Positions 23,890 through 35,126 of a stretch of DNA of 64,000 nt are shown here, in pieces. How positions within the stretch are numbered: the first letter of the stretch is position 1; every line of letters starts with the position of its first letter. The DNA lies in assembly GCA_037974665.1 (NCBI GenBank), contig CM075775.1:42496152-42560151 (forward strand), read 5' to 3'. This stretch comes from Ehretia macrophylla. Taxonomy: Eukaryota; Streptophyta; Magnoliopsida; Boraginales; Ehretiaceae. The notes under the pieces are model-generated. The model worked only from the letters and a program-made list of their open reading frames with translations. It had not been told where the DNA came from and searched no databases. A program made the position numbers and the translations under genes.

Positions 23890-26800
23890 ATGGCTGAGGG
23901 ATTTGAGCCATACCATGTGCCACAGCAAAGCAGAAGAGATAAGCTAAGAGTGGTAGGCCAAAGCCATCAAGGGTGCATAGAAAACCTACAAGGATGCACA
24001 GGTTTAGTATCTCTTTACGATCCATCTATGATCTCTCCAGATTTGTTAACTTGTGCTGCTTCTTCTTCTTCAGCTACACACCATATGTATATGGATCCAC
24101 AAACATCTATACAATTAAACCCTAGTTCAATTCAAGATATTAACAGCAACTCATATCTTTACACCCCACATGGCCTTAGATTTCTTGATCAATCTTTTCA
24201 TGGTGGTGTAGCTCATGCTGCTAATAACGCGACTGATCAAGGGTTATCACTATCTTTATCTTCACCTCATCCCCAACAAAGTAATCTTCCATTGGAGCTG
24301 AATCTGCAAAGATATGACTCTTCACTGTTCAGTGATAAAGTCACTGGTGGGTGTGTTTTTACTAGCATTGGTGGTGGTGGTGGAGGTGGAGGTGGAGGTG
24401 ATGGTTCTACTTCAATTGAGTGGTCAAGAAGTTCAGTTGCTTTAGGGCCTTTTTGTGGCTATGCTTCTATATTGAAGGGTTCGAGGTTCTTGAAGCCTGC
24501 ACAGCAATTGCTGGAAGAGCTTTGTGATGTTGGTAGAGGAATTTATGTGGAAAAATTTGCAGCTGATCATTCAGCTTTGATGGATCCTCCTCTAGAGAGT
24601 CTTGGAGGAAGCGACACCGTTGGTGATCCTCAAAGTTGTAATGAAGGCAGTGATGGTAGGAGAAAATCGAGGTTGATTTCTCTGCTTCATGAGGTAAGAA
24701 GGTATCACTACCATTTTGATGTTATTTTTCTCTTTTTGGTTGTTTTCTTTGCAAATTATTCTAAATTTATTCACTTTGTGTAATTAGTAATGTCAGCTGC
24801 AGTCTGAGGCATTCTTTGTATTATAGTTGGTTCATCTTGTTTTGGTACAACGGAGGCATAAATCGTGTTTGAATTTAGAACCTGGTTTGACTATTTTATT
24901 CAATTCGTGGGTGCGGTTCATTTTGTTTCACCATAGATGTGATTTATCAACATAATTTTTTTTTCTTTCTATTGAAATCTTTATCAATTATTGTGTTCAT
25001 GTTGTTTTTGATTTTGCCTAGTTGATAGAATCTTTCATTCTATTCCTATGATCAAAAGCATACCTATCTAAAATTTAAAGACAACACGGTCTCCTCCACT
25101 GTGGATGCTGCATAGATTCTTTAAAGTGTTGAACTAGTCCATTGGCTTTCATTAGCAGCATGCAATTTATGGATTGTGCATGCATGAACAAGTCCCAAAC
25201 TTTGCTCTATCATACACAAGTTGATAGTTTATAATTATAGCTTTTAATTATTGGGTCTTTTTGGTAGTAATTTATAGCTTCCTTAAATGTATTCTATGTA
25301 ATCTAGTGCTTTCATTTAGGGCAAAGAGGGTATTAAAGTTTACACAATTATCTTTTTTGGAAAAGGTGATGTCAAGGAATATATGCACAAAGATTGGTGC
25401 CATAAAGTGTCTGACAACGTAGAAAGAGTTGTAATATATATAGGTTACTGTGTCACTAAGATTGGTATATTGTACATAAAGTGATTCATTATCAAACTAA
25501 AATTCCGTGACCTAGCTTCTTCACCTTCTGATTGCACTAATATATTTACTCATCTTACCCAAAAATAAATCCGTTAAAAGAAAAAATTTATAACGGTTAT
25601 TGTCCAAAACGATAATTATTGCGATGCTATCACATATTATTAATTTAACTTCTTCTAGTGCTGTTGTTGTTATATGTAAATATTGTTGTTACCGGTGTCG
25701 TTTTGAAGGCTTACCTGTCCATTGCAGAGTCTTGAAACAAATAGCTACCTAAGATTGAGCGAGCATGTAATGATCAAAGCTCTATCATCTTGCTTAGCTT
25801 TTTACTAACAACCCAATGCAAAAGCATCACTAGCTAGCAAGCACCCCATTTGGCTTCTTAAGACGGATGTGATCATATAGAAAATCCTGTATTGTTCTCC
25901 AGGAATTGGGTTTTACACTATAGTCTTAAAATGTTTGGTAAACGAATCTTAATGATTATCTTCGTACTGTACTATGTTCACCCGCTTATAATCATCGCTT
26001 TTGCCATCATGTCCAAACTCAATAGATGATAAGAATATAACCTAAGTATAGTCTTACGTGTATCGTAATATCCGGTATTTTTGCTTTGATTGGTTCCACA
26101 AAACAAGATCATCAAATTTGTTGGTGAAACATAACAAACAATTGTCCAGAGATTCAAGGTCCACGGAGTGAATCCTGGGGGCACTGACGAAAAACTTGAC
26201 ATTAGAGTTGGTTTTGTTAGTGGTCGGGTTTCATCAGATAATTCGGTGATCGGGATTCACCAACTGTATTCCATTTTATCTAAAAAAAAATATCTATATC
26301 TCAAAGCCTGAAGAAGATGATCTGTGAAAGTGACTAATTCTCACTTTCTCTCTATGTTTCCATCCTCCCTCCTTGAGAATGAATTCAAATATAGCTGCTT
26401 AAATTAAAGGTGACTCCCTTCATGCTGGTTCCAGCTGGTTTCTGTTCTCTCAGTGTATAATGCGGTAGGAAACATAGCAGTTCTAATCATTGGAAAGATC
26501 ATGCACATTGATACATTGAAAACACAATAATAATTTAATATGGTTCGATATGGCCTACGTCCACAAAACATTATTCTTTATTGCTAATAGTAATTATTAC
26601 AATCATGACTCACACACTTAGCTAGAGGCGTATGACATAAATTTAATCTAATCTAATATGGTACGCTCACCTTGTGGTGTGTGACATTTATACAATACTT
26701 AGATAGTACTATTTACAAGAGACTAATGTTAATCATATTAGGATTAAGAATCCTATATTGTAAAGTACTTTGACTCTGATAGGACTTCTAATATCTTCCA

Positions 26801-29800
26801 TATTTGATTGTGTTATGCATCCTATACTCTAAAGTACTTTGATTATGATAGAACTTCTAATATCTTCAATATTCGGTTGTGCTTGGTATTCTAGTTATAA
26901 TCCAACAAATTCATTCTTTAACGGGAAATACCAAGCTTCAAAATTCTTGATCAATGCCTTTCGAATTCACACCTTCAACGTGCACATGAAATTTGGCAAA
27001 TCCGACTTCAAATTTGAATTCAACACGTCGAAAAACCTTTTGTTTTTAAAAAAATTTGTGGGTATTTGAGTTTTGCCCAACTAATCTAATCAACTCGGAT
27101 GCACATCCTCTTTTAAGCTCAAAGCGTAGGATCCAAATCTATCCATGTTAGCAATGACTTCCAAAATTTTTTAGCCCTTTTAATTTTTTTTTCCTTTTTT
27201 TTATTTATTTATTGTGTTCTCTCTCCTAGCTTGCAACATAGTAAGCAAGCTCTTTCTGTGCCAAGCATCTCCAATGTCTTCTTCAATGGTGATGCTCGTT
27301 GGTTTTCTTTTAGACAATCACAGTTGTTTATCTTCTTTTCTAAATTTGGAGTTTTTATAGGAACTTCAATGTTCCATCTTGTCCCTTGCTTTTGCGCGGC
27401 ATCAATCTGCAAATGCGTTGTAGCAACAATCTTCAAGGATGAGCTTTTTAACTCCTTCCTTCACCGTAGTGGAGGATTCAACAATTACAACTACCCTAAT
27501 GTCCAAATTGTTGCTCTTCTCTCAACTTTCCAGCGAGCATTGCACCGTGTCTCGATGCGAGCTCCTCTCTTGCTCCAGCGTCCTCTTTTTTGCAAACTTC
27601 TGCTCTAACAGCGGAATGTACCTTTTTTTGGTGACGACAAAGACCAATGTATCTATCTGTAGTCCCGGGCTTGGATACCATTCTACTGGAAAGATTGTGC
27701 ACATAGATATGTTGAAAACACAACAATAATTTAACGTGGTTAGGACCTGCATCCAGAAAACATTATTTTTAGGCGTATGATATATAAATTTAATCTAATC
27801 TAATATGATATACTCACCTTATAGTATGTGACAAATAAACAATTACCTAGATTGTACTTTTTACAGGAGACTGAATCCAATACTCTAAAGTTGTTTGACT
27901 TTGATAGGATTTCTAATATATTCAATATTCGATTGTGCTTGGTATTTGAGTCAAAATTCAACACTAATACTATGAAAAACATGGGTTTCATCCTGAAAAT
28001 AATTGAAATTAAGTGGGGTAGTCCAAAATCTTATATGCTAGTCTTGAAATTCATAATTTATGGATAATTATATTCTCTAATATTATGGAATAATTTTAGT
28101 TTTTTGTTGATCAGAAATTTATCTGTTCCATTGACGCTTGATTTGAAGTTTACTTTTCCTTGTTAATCCAAGTGGGATAATAGAGTGTGTTACTGTTCTT
28201 AGAGATTCCTTGATCTCTATAAATCATCATGTGAATATTATCGTTGGTCATATATATCTGCAATTCGAAGTAATGCTTTCTAATTGCAGACTCAAATATC
28301 TTTATTAATTGAATTATAGTTGAGTACTTGTAATGCGTTTTCTGTAGTGGAACATTAAGTGAAGGGATCAATGTAAGAGATTATGCCTCCGTCAAATGTC
28401 AATTTAAATCCTAATATCTGTTTTTTTTTTTTTCCGGTTCGAAACTTCTTTGTGATTTTGATTATTTTGTGTCAATAATTCTGCATTACTTATTTGATCC
28501 TAGTTATTCATGATAATGTTAGTTGATGAGATTAACCTTTCTCTGACCCGTGTCACCTTTTATCTTTCATAGGTTTTCCGGAGGTATAAGCAATATTATC
28601 AACACATGCAAGCCGTTGTTGCATCGTTTGAATCTGTTGCTGGAATCAGTAATGCAACTCCATTTGCAAACTTGGCTCTAAAATCCATGTATAAAAATTT
28701 CAGGAGCCTTAAAAATGCCATTATGGATCAGCTTCAGTTCTCAACCAACAAGAATGAAATCCCTAGATTTGGAAATCTTGGGAGAGGAGTTTATGGCCAA
28801 AGACCAAGCCAAGCTACTGGTATTGTTGAACATCAGCCTGTATGGAGACCTCAAAGAGGACTTCCCGAGCGTGCCGTGGGTGTGCTCCGAGCATGGTTGT
28901 TTGAACACTTTTTACACCCGTAAGTTACTCAAAATAGTATGTTTTGTAAGTCTCAGGTTGTAATTCATCTGATTTTTCCGTTACTAAAGCTGTTGGTTTT
29001 CCAGTTATCCGACCGACACTGACAAGCTGATGTTGGCTACGCAAACCGGTCTCTCAAGGAACCAGGTATTATTTTGTAAAAGCACTGGCATATGTTTATG
29101 GCTTTATGTATTAGTATCTGTTAAATATTTCTGAGATTTCTACCAGCATAGTTTTTCCTTCAAAGTTCCCTGGGAACGCCTCTTTCGATGAATAAATGAA
29201 AATATTACCTTGTCAATTCCCGAGTTGGGGTGTTCAAAGATAATGTAGGACGGAGAGGATTGCAAAGAGAGAGTATATCAATTAGCATCATATCTAGTAA
29301 GAACTAACGAAGGCATTCCTCATCTGGATGCACCTAAACCCCCCCCACCCACAGATTTTATTTCAGCGGTCGTATTCATCTGTTGTATCAGTCCATGAGC
29401 AATATTTGTTTCTGGTCAGGTCTCCAACTGGTTCATCAATGCAAGAGTAAGATTATGGAAGCCTATGGTCGAGGAGATACATATGCTTGAGACACAGCAA
29501 GCTCAAAGAGCTTCACAAAGGAAAGAACATGATGCCAACAGGCCTAATGCTCATCTGACTGCAAGTAGCTCACTTGCAAGTGAAAATCCATCCTCCTCTT
29601 CTGCAAAAGCTCCGGATTTCCCATCAAAACGTACGCGAAATAACTTGGCTGATATTCATGTTGGAAGTGAGCAACCGATGCATTTATCTTACGATACTTT
29701 CTCACACCATCCTCACCTGGCTATCAATACAAGCAGAGCAGGTGGAAGTAATAGTGTCTCATTAACACTTGGACTTCATCAGAACATCGGTGTTGGTTTA

Positions 29801-29947
29801 TCCGAGCCCTTTCCAGTAAATGCAGCTCGGCGTTTTGGTCTAGATGCAAATAGCGAAGGCTATGTAGTTGGTGGTTTTGAAGCACAAAATAGACTGTGTG
29901 GAAGAAATATTCTTGGAGAGCAACTTGTGCACGATTTTGTTGGATGA
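23890..29947 (+). CDS. BEL1-like TALE homeodomain protein (BELLRINGER/PENNYWISE-type)
   Basis: Four exons (23890-24693, 28573-28919, 29005-29065, 29420-29947) splice in phase to 579 residues. The N-terminus [20 protein letters not shown] is that of the BLH9/BLH8 (BELLRINGER/PENNYWISE, POUND-FOOLISH) branch. The SKY motif [20 protein letters not shown] lies near residue 186. The BELL domain follows ([24 protein letters not shown], residues about 255-325), then a three-residue-extension homeodomain (about 345-410) with [16 protein letters not shown] and [17 protein letters not shown]. The 61-bp exon 3 inside the homeodomain is the classic BEL/KNOX arrangement. A ZIBEL-like motif VSLTLGL sits near residue 517 and a similar LSLSL earlier. 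These proteins dimerise with KNOX partners and act in shoot meristem maintenance, phyllotaxy and flowering. I chose the ATG at 23890 because it matches the family N-terminus; in-frame upstream ATGs encode none of it. Confidence 0.95.
26488..27963 (-). mobile_element. Small degenerate LTR retroelement in BEL intron 1
   Basis: Two direct repeats, 26488-26907 and 27683-27963, share TTGAAAACACAA followed by AATAATTTAA, then TAAATTTAATCTAATCTAAT and GTGCTTGGTATT. The left copy is longer because of internal insertions. A primer-binding-site-like sequence, TGGTATCCAAGC on the minus strand (27680-27669), abuts the right repeat and resembles the initiator tRNA-Met complement. The whole unit is bounded by CTAAT at 26483-26487 and 27964-27968, a 5-bp target duplication. 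The 775-bp interior has no recognisable gag or pol. It looks like a non-autonomous, TRIM-like or internally deleted element lying inverted to the host gene. Confidence 0.7.
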
Positions 29948-32184
29948 AGGTCATTTTTTACATCTTTCTTGGGTCTTTTTTGTTTTTGGCCTTCTGGTGC
30001 TTTAATGATGCTATTTGAAGCTTCAAGTTGATGTGCTCTAATCAACCACGTCAATCCATGGAGGCACCAATTAAATGGTTGCTCTATTGGTACGTTATTG
30101 TTAGCTTCTTTTGCAAATTCACAGTCTAAACACGCATGGTACTTATAGTATGTGTATAATATTGCAGAATTGTATGCATAGAAAGTCAAATGATAGGCGG
30201 TTTTGGGCGTGGCTGTGCCCATGAAACGAGGTGTATAACAGTCCCTGAGCAGTCTCATCTCTGTAAGACCCCAAAGTGCTAATATTCCGGGCAGATTTTA
30301 GTTTCTTTCAAGGGTCGGGGGCATTTGAAATGGGTTTGTTACATTTATTTATTGTCCTCATCAACAGTTTCGAATCGAGGGTATAAACTTGGGTCTTTAC
30401 CGTGTATATGAACTTATTTTATTGAAGAATCAAGCTTTGCTAGAGTGAATAGATCATTTAATATGCGTATGGTGTATGCATCCAGGGAAACTACTATCTT
30501 TCTGTGTGGTGTATGGATGAAAGCAATATGTGACTTCTTATGCTATATAGCTAAAAAGCATGTGGAAACTCACAAGAGGAGAACGTTTGTGCTTGTAGAG
30601 TAATTTTTCAGTTTTCTCCGAGTTATAGAAATGGAAATTATTGTTTTTTTTTTTTTGTGGTTAGATGTAATTTACATGAACCCCCTTTGGTTTGAAGATC
30701 TATATTATTGTCACTAGGGTTTTGTTCTAGTGGTATGTTATTCACTATGTATATGGGAGGTTATGGGGTTGAATTTCGCTAGTTACATGTTTAATATGTG
30801 TTGTATTGCCTTATCTTTTTTTGAATTGAAAAAGATAGTTTAAAAAAAAAAATCTATATTATCCCTCGTGAACACGGAAAAACACGACATTTTGAAGGGA
30901 AATGAAAAGAAAGAGTAAACAAGACGTAAACTTCTACCGACCACTATTCATGAGGGGGATTTCTTTTTTATCTTAATTTTTGTTTGAAATAGGCGGGGGA
31001 ATTGCATCTATTCATGTTTGCATGTAGAATTTAACTTCTGCCTAGGCTATAATTGTTTTTGAAGGATTTTAACACAAAGTACGGATTTTTTTTATAAAAT
31101 TAATCTTTTGATATTTTTTGTTTGAAATGAGGGGGGAATTGAAGACTAATCTCTAGATATTTTTCAAGTAAAAACTTTGCAGGAACTTGACTACACGATT
31201 GTTCCACTGTTTCTTTGCTACAAGTTAGAGTCAGGATACAAGATGATGAACTACGATTCACAACTTAGATCTCCTTTGTTTGAACACTTGCACATAATGA
31301 GTAGGGAGGGAGATTGAGAGTATCTTTTAGAGAAGAAGAGAAGGAGAGCCCTCTCTTTTTTTCTTTTTTATTGTATCCTATGTCTAAGAAAAAAGAACGT
31401 CTATTTATTTTTAGATATCAGGAGTTATATAAGTCAGGTCGAGTCAATCCACTTTGGACACCCAACCGCAAATCTAACAGTTTTGATAAAGAAGTTTTAG
31501 CTTTTCAAATCTATCCTTTAACTTTAGGCAAATACTTAAACGCATCTTCTTGCTCCAAACCGTGAGTAAGAAATATATTTATCACAGTATTTTTCACTTT
31601 GCACCTCTGAGATATAGTGTCAGTGACACGTAAATCCTTCGGGTTTAATATTGTCCACTTAACTCTCTTGATAATAAAATACCATCAAAATTTCAGGTCT
31701 TTCTCTTTGCTCTTCTAAAATGGTAACCGGCGTGTTAGTGTAACTTTTATTTTTATTTATTGCTGTTATAAATTTTTCTCTCTTTTTTCTGGGAAGTAAA
31801 TATTTTGAACCTAATGTATCTTATACTCAGTGGGGAATAAAAAGTTTGGCTTGAAGGCAAACATGTTTTGGTAACAATCTTTGCACGGCACGCGATAACT
31901 TCTCATCTCAGTTTTAAGAGGCAGGTGGTTCCCTTGACTCGTATTATTGAGAATTTGAATACTCAACGAGAAATTGACCAAAAAAGTGCTAAATTGGTCT
32001 ATTTCTTGTGTGTACAAATTTGAAGTATTTTAATGAATAATTCTTCTTAGAATTATTAGTTTTCTGCATTTATTTGTTCTATTCCCGACTTATTTATGTC
32101 TAGTATCGTAGTTTAATTTGGATTGAGAATATGATTTACTAAGGATGCGGAAAATATTTATTATATCTTAGTTATTATTATTTT
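29948..32184. other. Downstream of the BEL gene
   Basis: Likely 3' untranslated region for the first few hundred bases, then AT-rich spacer. No further gene or structured repeat is recognised. Confidence 0.45.
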
Positions 32185-32580
32185 GGGTAAAATATTTATA
32201 TGACCACTAAATTATATCCTCAGTCATCTTTTGGCCATCTAACTATTTTTGGTCTTATTTTGGCTATTCAACTATCAATTGGGTTTTATTTTTGTCATTC
32301 TGTCAATTTTTTTTTTTAAAAAAATAGACTAACTGTTGATGGTAAAATCGTAAAATCAATTAATTTGATTTGCAAATAAGTTTAGTTTGGTGGGAAAAAT
32401 ATAGTTTGTTTAACTAATTCTACGATTTTACCCTTAACATAAAAATTGATAGAATAACTAAAATAAAACTCAATTAATAATTGAATGGCCAAAATATGAC
32501 AAAAAATAGTTGGATGACAAAAACATAACTGCAGAAATAGTTTAGTGATCATAGAAATAGTTTACACTATTATTTTACCC
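32185..32580. mobile_element. Palindromic miniature element, 396 bp
   Basis: Starts GGGTAAAATATTTATATGA and ends with TATTATTTTACCC. The two halves are inverted copies over most of their length, for example CTAACTATTTTTGGTC against its inverse and ACGATTTTACC against GGTAAAATCGT. The flanks (TATTATTTT and AATACTTTT) match only weakly as a 9-bp duplication. Similar in design, but not in sequence, to the Mutator-like family at 42.6-44.9 kb. Confidence 0.7.
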
Positions 32581-32700
32581 AATACTTTTATAGATTAAAA
32601 AATACATAAAGTCTAAAATGGGTACCCAACTTCATAATGCATAAGAGATTCCAACATAATTCTTAGACATTGTTGCATAAGTGCATGAAAAACTGGACAT

Positions 32701-32710
32701 TATATAAATA
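32701..32710 (+). promoter_or_regulatory. Candidate TATA box
   Basis: TATATAAATA, an exact plant TATA consensus, standing upstream of a 34-codon ORF. No other transcription signal is visible. Confidence 0.3.
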
Positions 32711-32796
32711 CCTCAATCCATCCAACAAAAGAATTTCATCAATACATAATTCTTCTCATTTCATGGACCAAAAAATTATTTCTTCTTTTTGTTCTT

Positions 32797-32901
32797 ATGG
32801 GTTCTTCAAGGCTTCATGAACAAACTGGAAAAGGATGTAATGAATCTTGTGTGATTACAAACCCCTTGAGTTATAAAAGAAGTATTATAAGATGGCCATA
32901 A
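32797..32901 (+). CDS. Candidate small-peptide ORF (34 aa), function unknown
   Basis: A 34-codon frame starting MGSSRLHEQTGKGCNESCV and ending SYKRSIIRWP. It lies 87 bp after a good TATA box (TATATAAATA, 32701-32710). A shorter upstream ATG frame (MDQKIISSFCSYG, from 32763) overlaps it in another frame. It has two Cys and a basic C-terminus and no obvious signal peptide, and I recognise no peptide family. A palindromic transposon begins 49 bp downstream. The spacing to the TATA box is the only positive evidence, so this may be chance. Confidence 0.2.
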   Translation: MGSSRLHEQTGKGCNESCVITNPLSYKRSIIRWP

Positions 32902-32949
32902 ATCAACTTTGCTATATGGTTCAAAATGTTAGGTGGTATATTTCTAACA

Positions 32950-33354
32950 AGAAAAATTGCATATATGGTCTTTATTGTTTCATTGAAATTTTAAATTTAT
33001 TTTTATTATTCAAAATTAATCAATTTAATCCCTATTATTTTTTTCAAAAAATTTCAAATATGTCTCTATTATTCAAAATTAGTCAATTTAGTACTTATTA
33101 TTTTTCAAAAATTTTAATTTAGTCCCTATTATTCTTCAAAAAATTTTAATTTAGTCCCTGTACGTGACCACGGTTTTAGGACTAAATTAAATTTTTTGAA
33201 AAATAATAGGAATTAAATTGGCTAATTTTGAACAATGTGGACGGATATGAAATTTTCTAGGAAACAATAGGAACTAAATTGGTTAATTTTAAACAATAGT
33301 GATGAATTTAAATTTTTAGAAAAAGCAATAGGGACCATTTGCATAATTTTTTTC
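32950..33354. mobile_element. Palindromic Mutator-like element, 405 bp (family A)
   Basis: Left arm units such as AATTTAGTCCCTATTATT are repeated as inverse copies (AATAGGAACTAAATTGG) in the right arm, so the element is nearly one long imperfect palindrome. It is flanked by a perfect 10-bp direct repeat, ATTTCTAACA (32940-32949 and 33355-33364). The size of the duplication fits Mutator-like transposition. No coding sequence. Confidence 0.88.
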
Positions 33355-33891
33355 ATTTCTAACACATTGAGAAGATGTAAAAAATTGAGATGAGAATATT
33401 GAAATGAATATGCAATAATATTAAGAAGTACAAGATTGAAAGAAATGTGATTAATAGAAAAGTGGGGTGTCCACGATTGAGGGCAAGATGAGTAAGTGTC
33501 ATTCGAAATGTTTTGAATATATTATGAGAGTGATTCAAATTTTTTTGAATATATTAGGAGAGTGAATGATAAAGACGATTATTAAAAAAGTGCAAATAAA
33601 TGAAATTAGGTTAAATAAAATTTACAACAAACTAGATAGAGACACTAAAACGTGATTTCATAAGCATGAAGTTAATAAATGAGATAAAACATAACTGAGC
33701 GACGTTGACAAATTCATATAACCAATCCTATTTAGTTCAACCAAAAAAAAAAAAAATCCTATTTAGTGAGTTTAGTATACAGTAAATGCTTAGGAATATC
33801 AATACTTTCACTTTTATAATATAAATGCTTTCAATTTCGTTCAAACCCACACAAGAAAAAGATTCCAAACATATGTTCCTTGTGCTCAATA

Positions 33892-34740
33892 GGAAAAATA
33901 ACACATATAGTCCTTATTGTTTCTCCAAAATTTTAATTTTATTTATATTATTTAAATTTAGTCAATTTAGTCTTTAATATTTCTTTAAAAGTTTTAAATT
34001 TATTTATTTTATTTAAAATTAGTCAATTTAGTTTCTATTATTTAAAAAAAAATCAATTTAGTCTCTATTATTTTTTAAAAAGTTTCAATTTAGCCAATTT
34101 ATATAGGGACTAAATTGATTTTTTTGAAAAATAAGAAGGATTAAATTAATTTTTTTGGAAAGAAAAAATAGCACATTAGTCCTTATCGTTTTTTCAAAAT
34201 TTTAATTTCGTCTCTATTGTTTAAATTTAGTCCCTAGTATTTTCTCAAAAGTTTCAAATTCGTTCCTATTGTTGAAAACTAGCCAATTTAGTCTCTATTA
34301 TTTCTGAAAATTTTAATTTAGTCTCTATTGTTTACCAAAAAGTTTCCATTTAGCCAATTCAGGTAAGTACTAAATTGATTTTTTTTTTTGAAAAATAATA
34401 GGGACAAGATTGAATTTTTTAGAAAATAATATGGACTATATTAACTAATTTAAATAATATGGACGAATTTGATTTTTTTTAAAAAATAATAAGGACTAAA
34501 TTAACTAATTTTAAACAATATGAATGAATTTAAAATTTTAATAAAATAATATGGACCATTTGTGACATTTTCCATTTTAAAAAATAATAGGGATTAAATT
34601 GGTTAATTTTGAATAATAAAGACAAATTTAAAAATTTTAAACATAATAAGAACTAAATTGATTTATTTTGAACAGTAGAAATAAATTTAAAATTTTAGTG
34701 AAACAATAAAAACTATTTGTGTAATTTTATTAACAATACC
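33892..34740. mobile_element. Nested or compound copies of the palindromic family A
   Basis: Two arms of the AATTTAGTCCCTATT type face each other on the outside. A second pair lies inside, starting near 34158 with AATAGCACATTAGTCC and ending near 34570 with TTTGTGACATTTTCC. The outer target duplication is not clear. Interpreted as one family member inserted in another. A 50-bp tandem duplication containing TTTGTGTAATTTTATTAACA lies at the right edge (34715-34800). Confidence 0.65.
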
Positions 34741-35056
34741 ACCGACTTTGACCAAAAAAAAGGCACCATTTGTGTAATTTTATTAACAACACCACCAACT
34801 TTGACCCCAAAAAAAAAAAAAAAAAAAAAAACCCCACCAACCAACCAAAACAACAAACAAACAATTGACACGCTTTCTTCAACTTAAATTACGACAAAAA
34901 AAAAAAACTTAAACCCAAAAACCACGTAGGGTTTAAAGTCACCCAGTCAAAAAAAAAAAGAAAAAAGAAAATTCCATTTCCAACACTTTTACTTATAACA
35001 TAGCATAGAAAAAAATTGTTAGTTGTATTTCAAATTCATTATTTATTTAATTAAGC

Positions 35057-35076
35057 TCTGTGTGTGTGTGTGTGTT
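35057..35076. repeat. (TG)n microsatellite
   Basis: Short TGTGTGTGTG run about 50-70 bp before the mitochondrial carrier start codon, followed by poly-T. Confidence 0.8.
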
Positions 35077-35126
35077 TTTTTTTGGAGGTAATTAAGCTGT
35101 GTTGAATAAAAAGAAAAAGAACAATT

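Noticed and set aside
27209..27729. Several overlapping ORFs of 75-125 codons in BEL intron 1
   Set aside because: They lie within the small LTR element and none resembles gag or pol. They overlap on both strands as random frames do.
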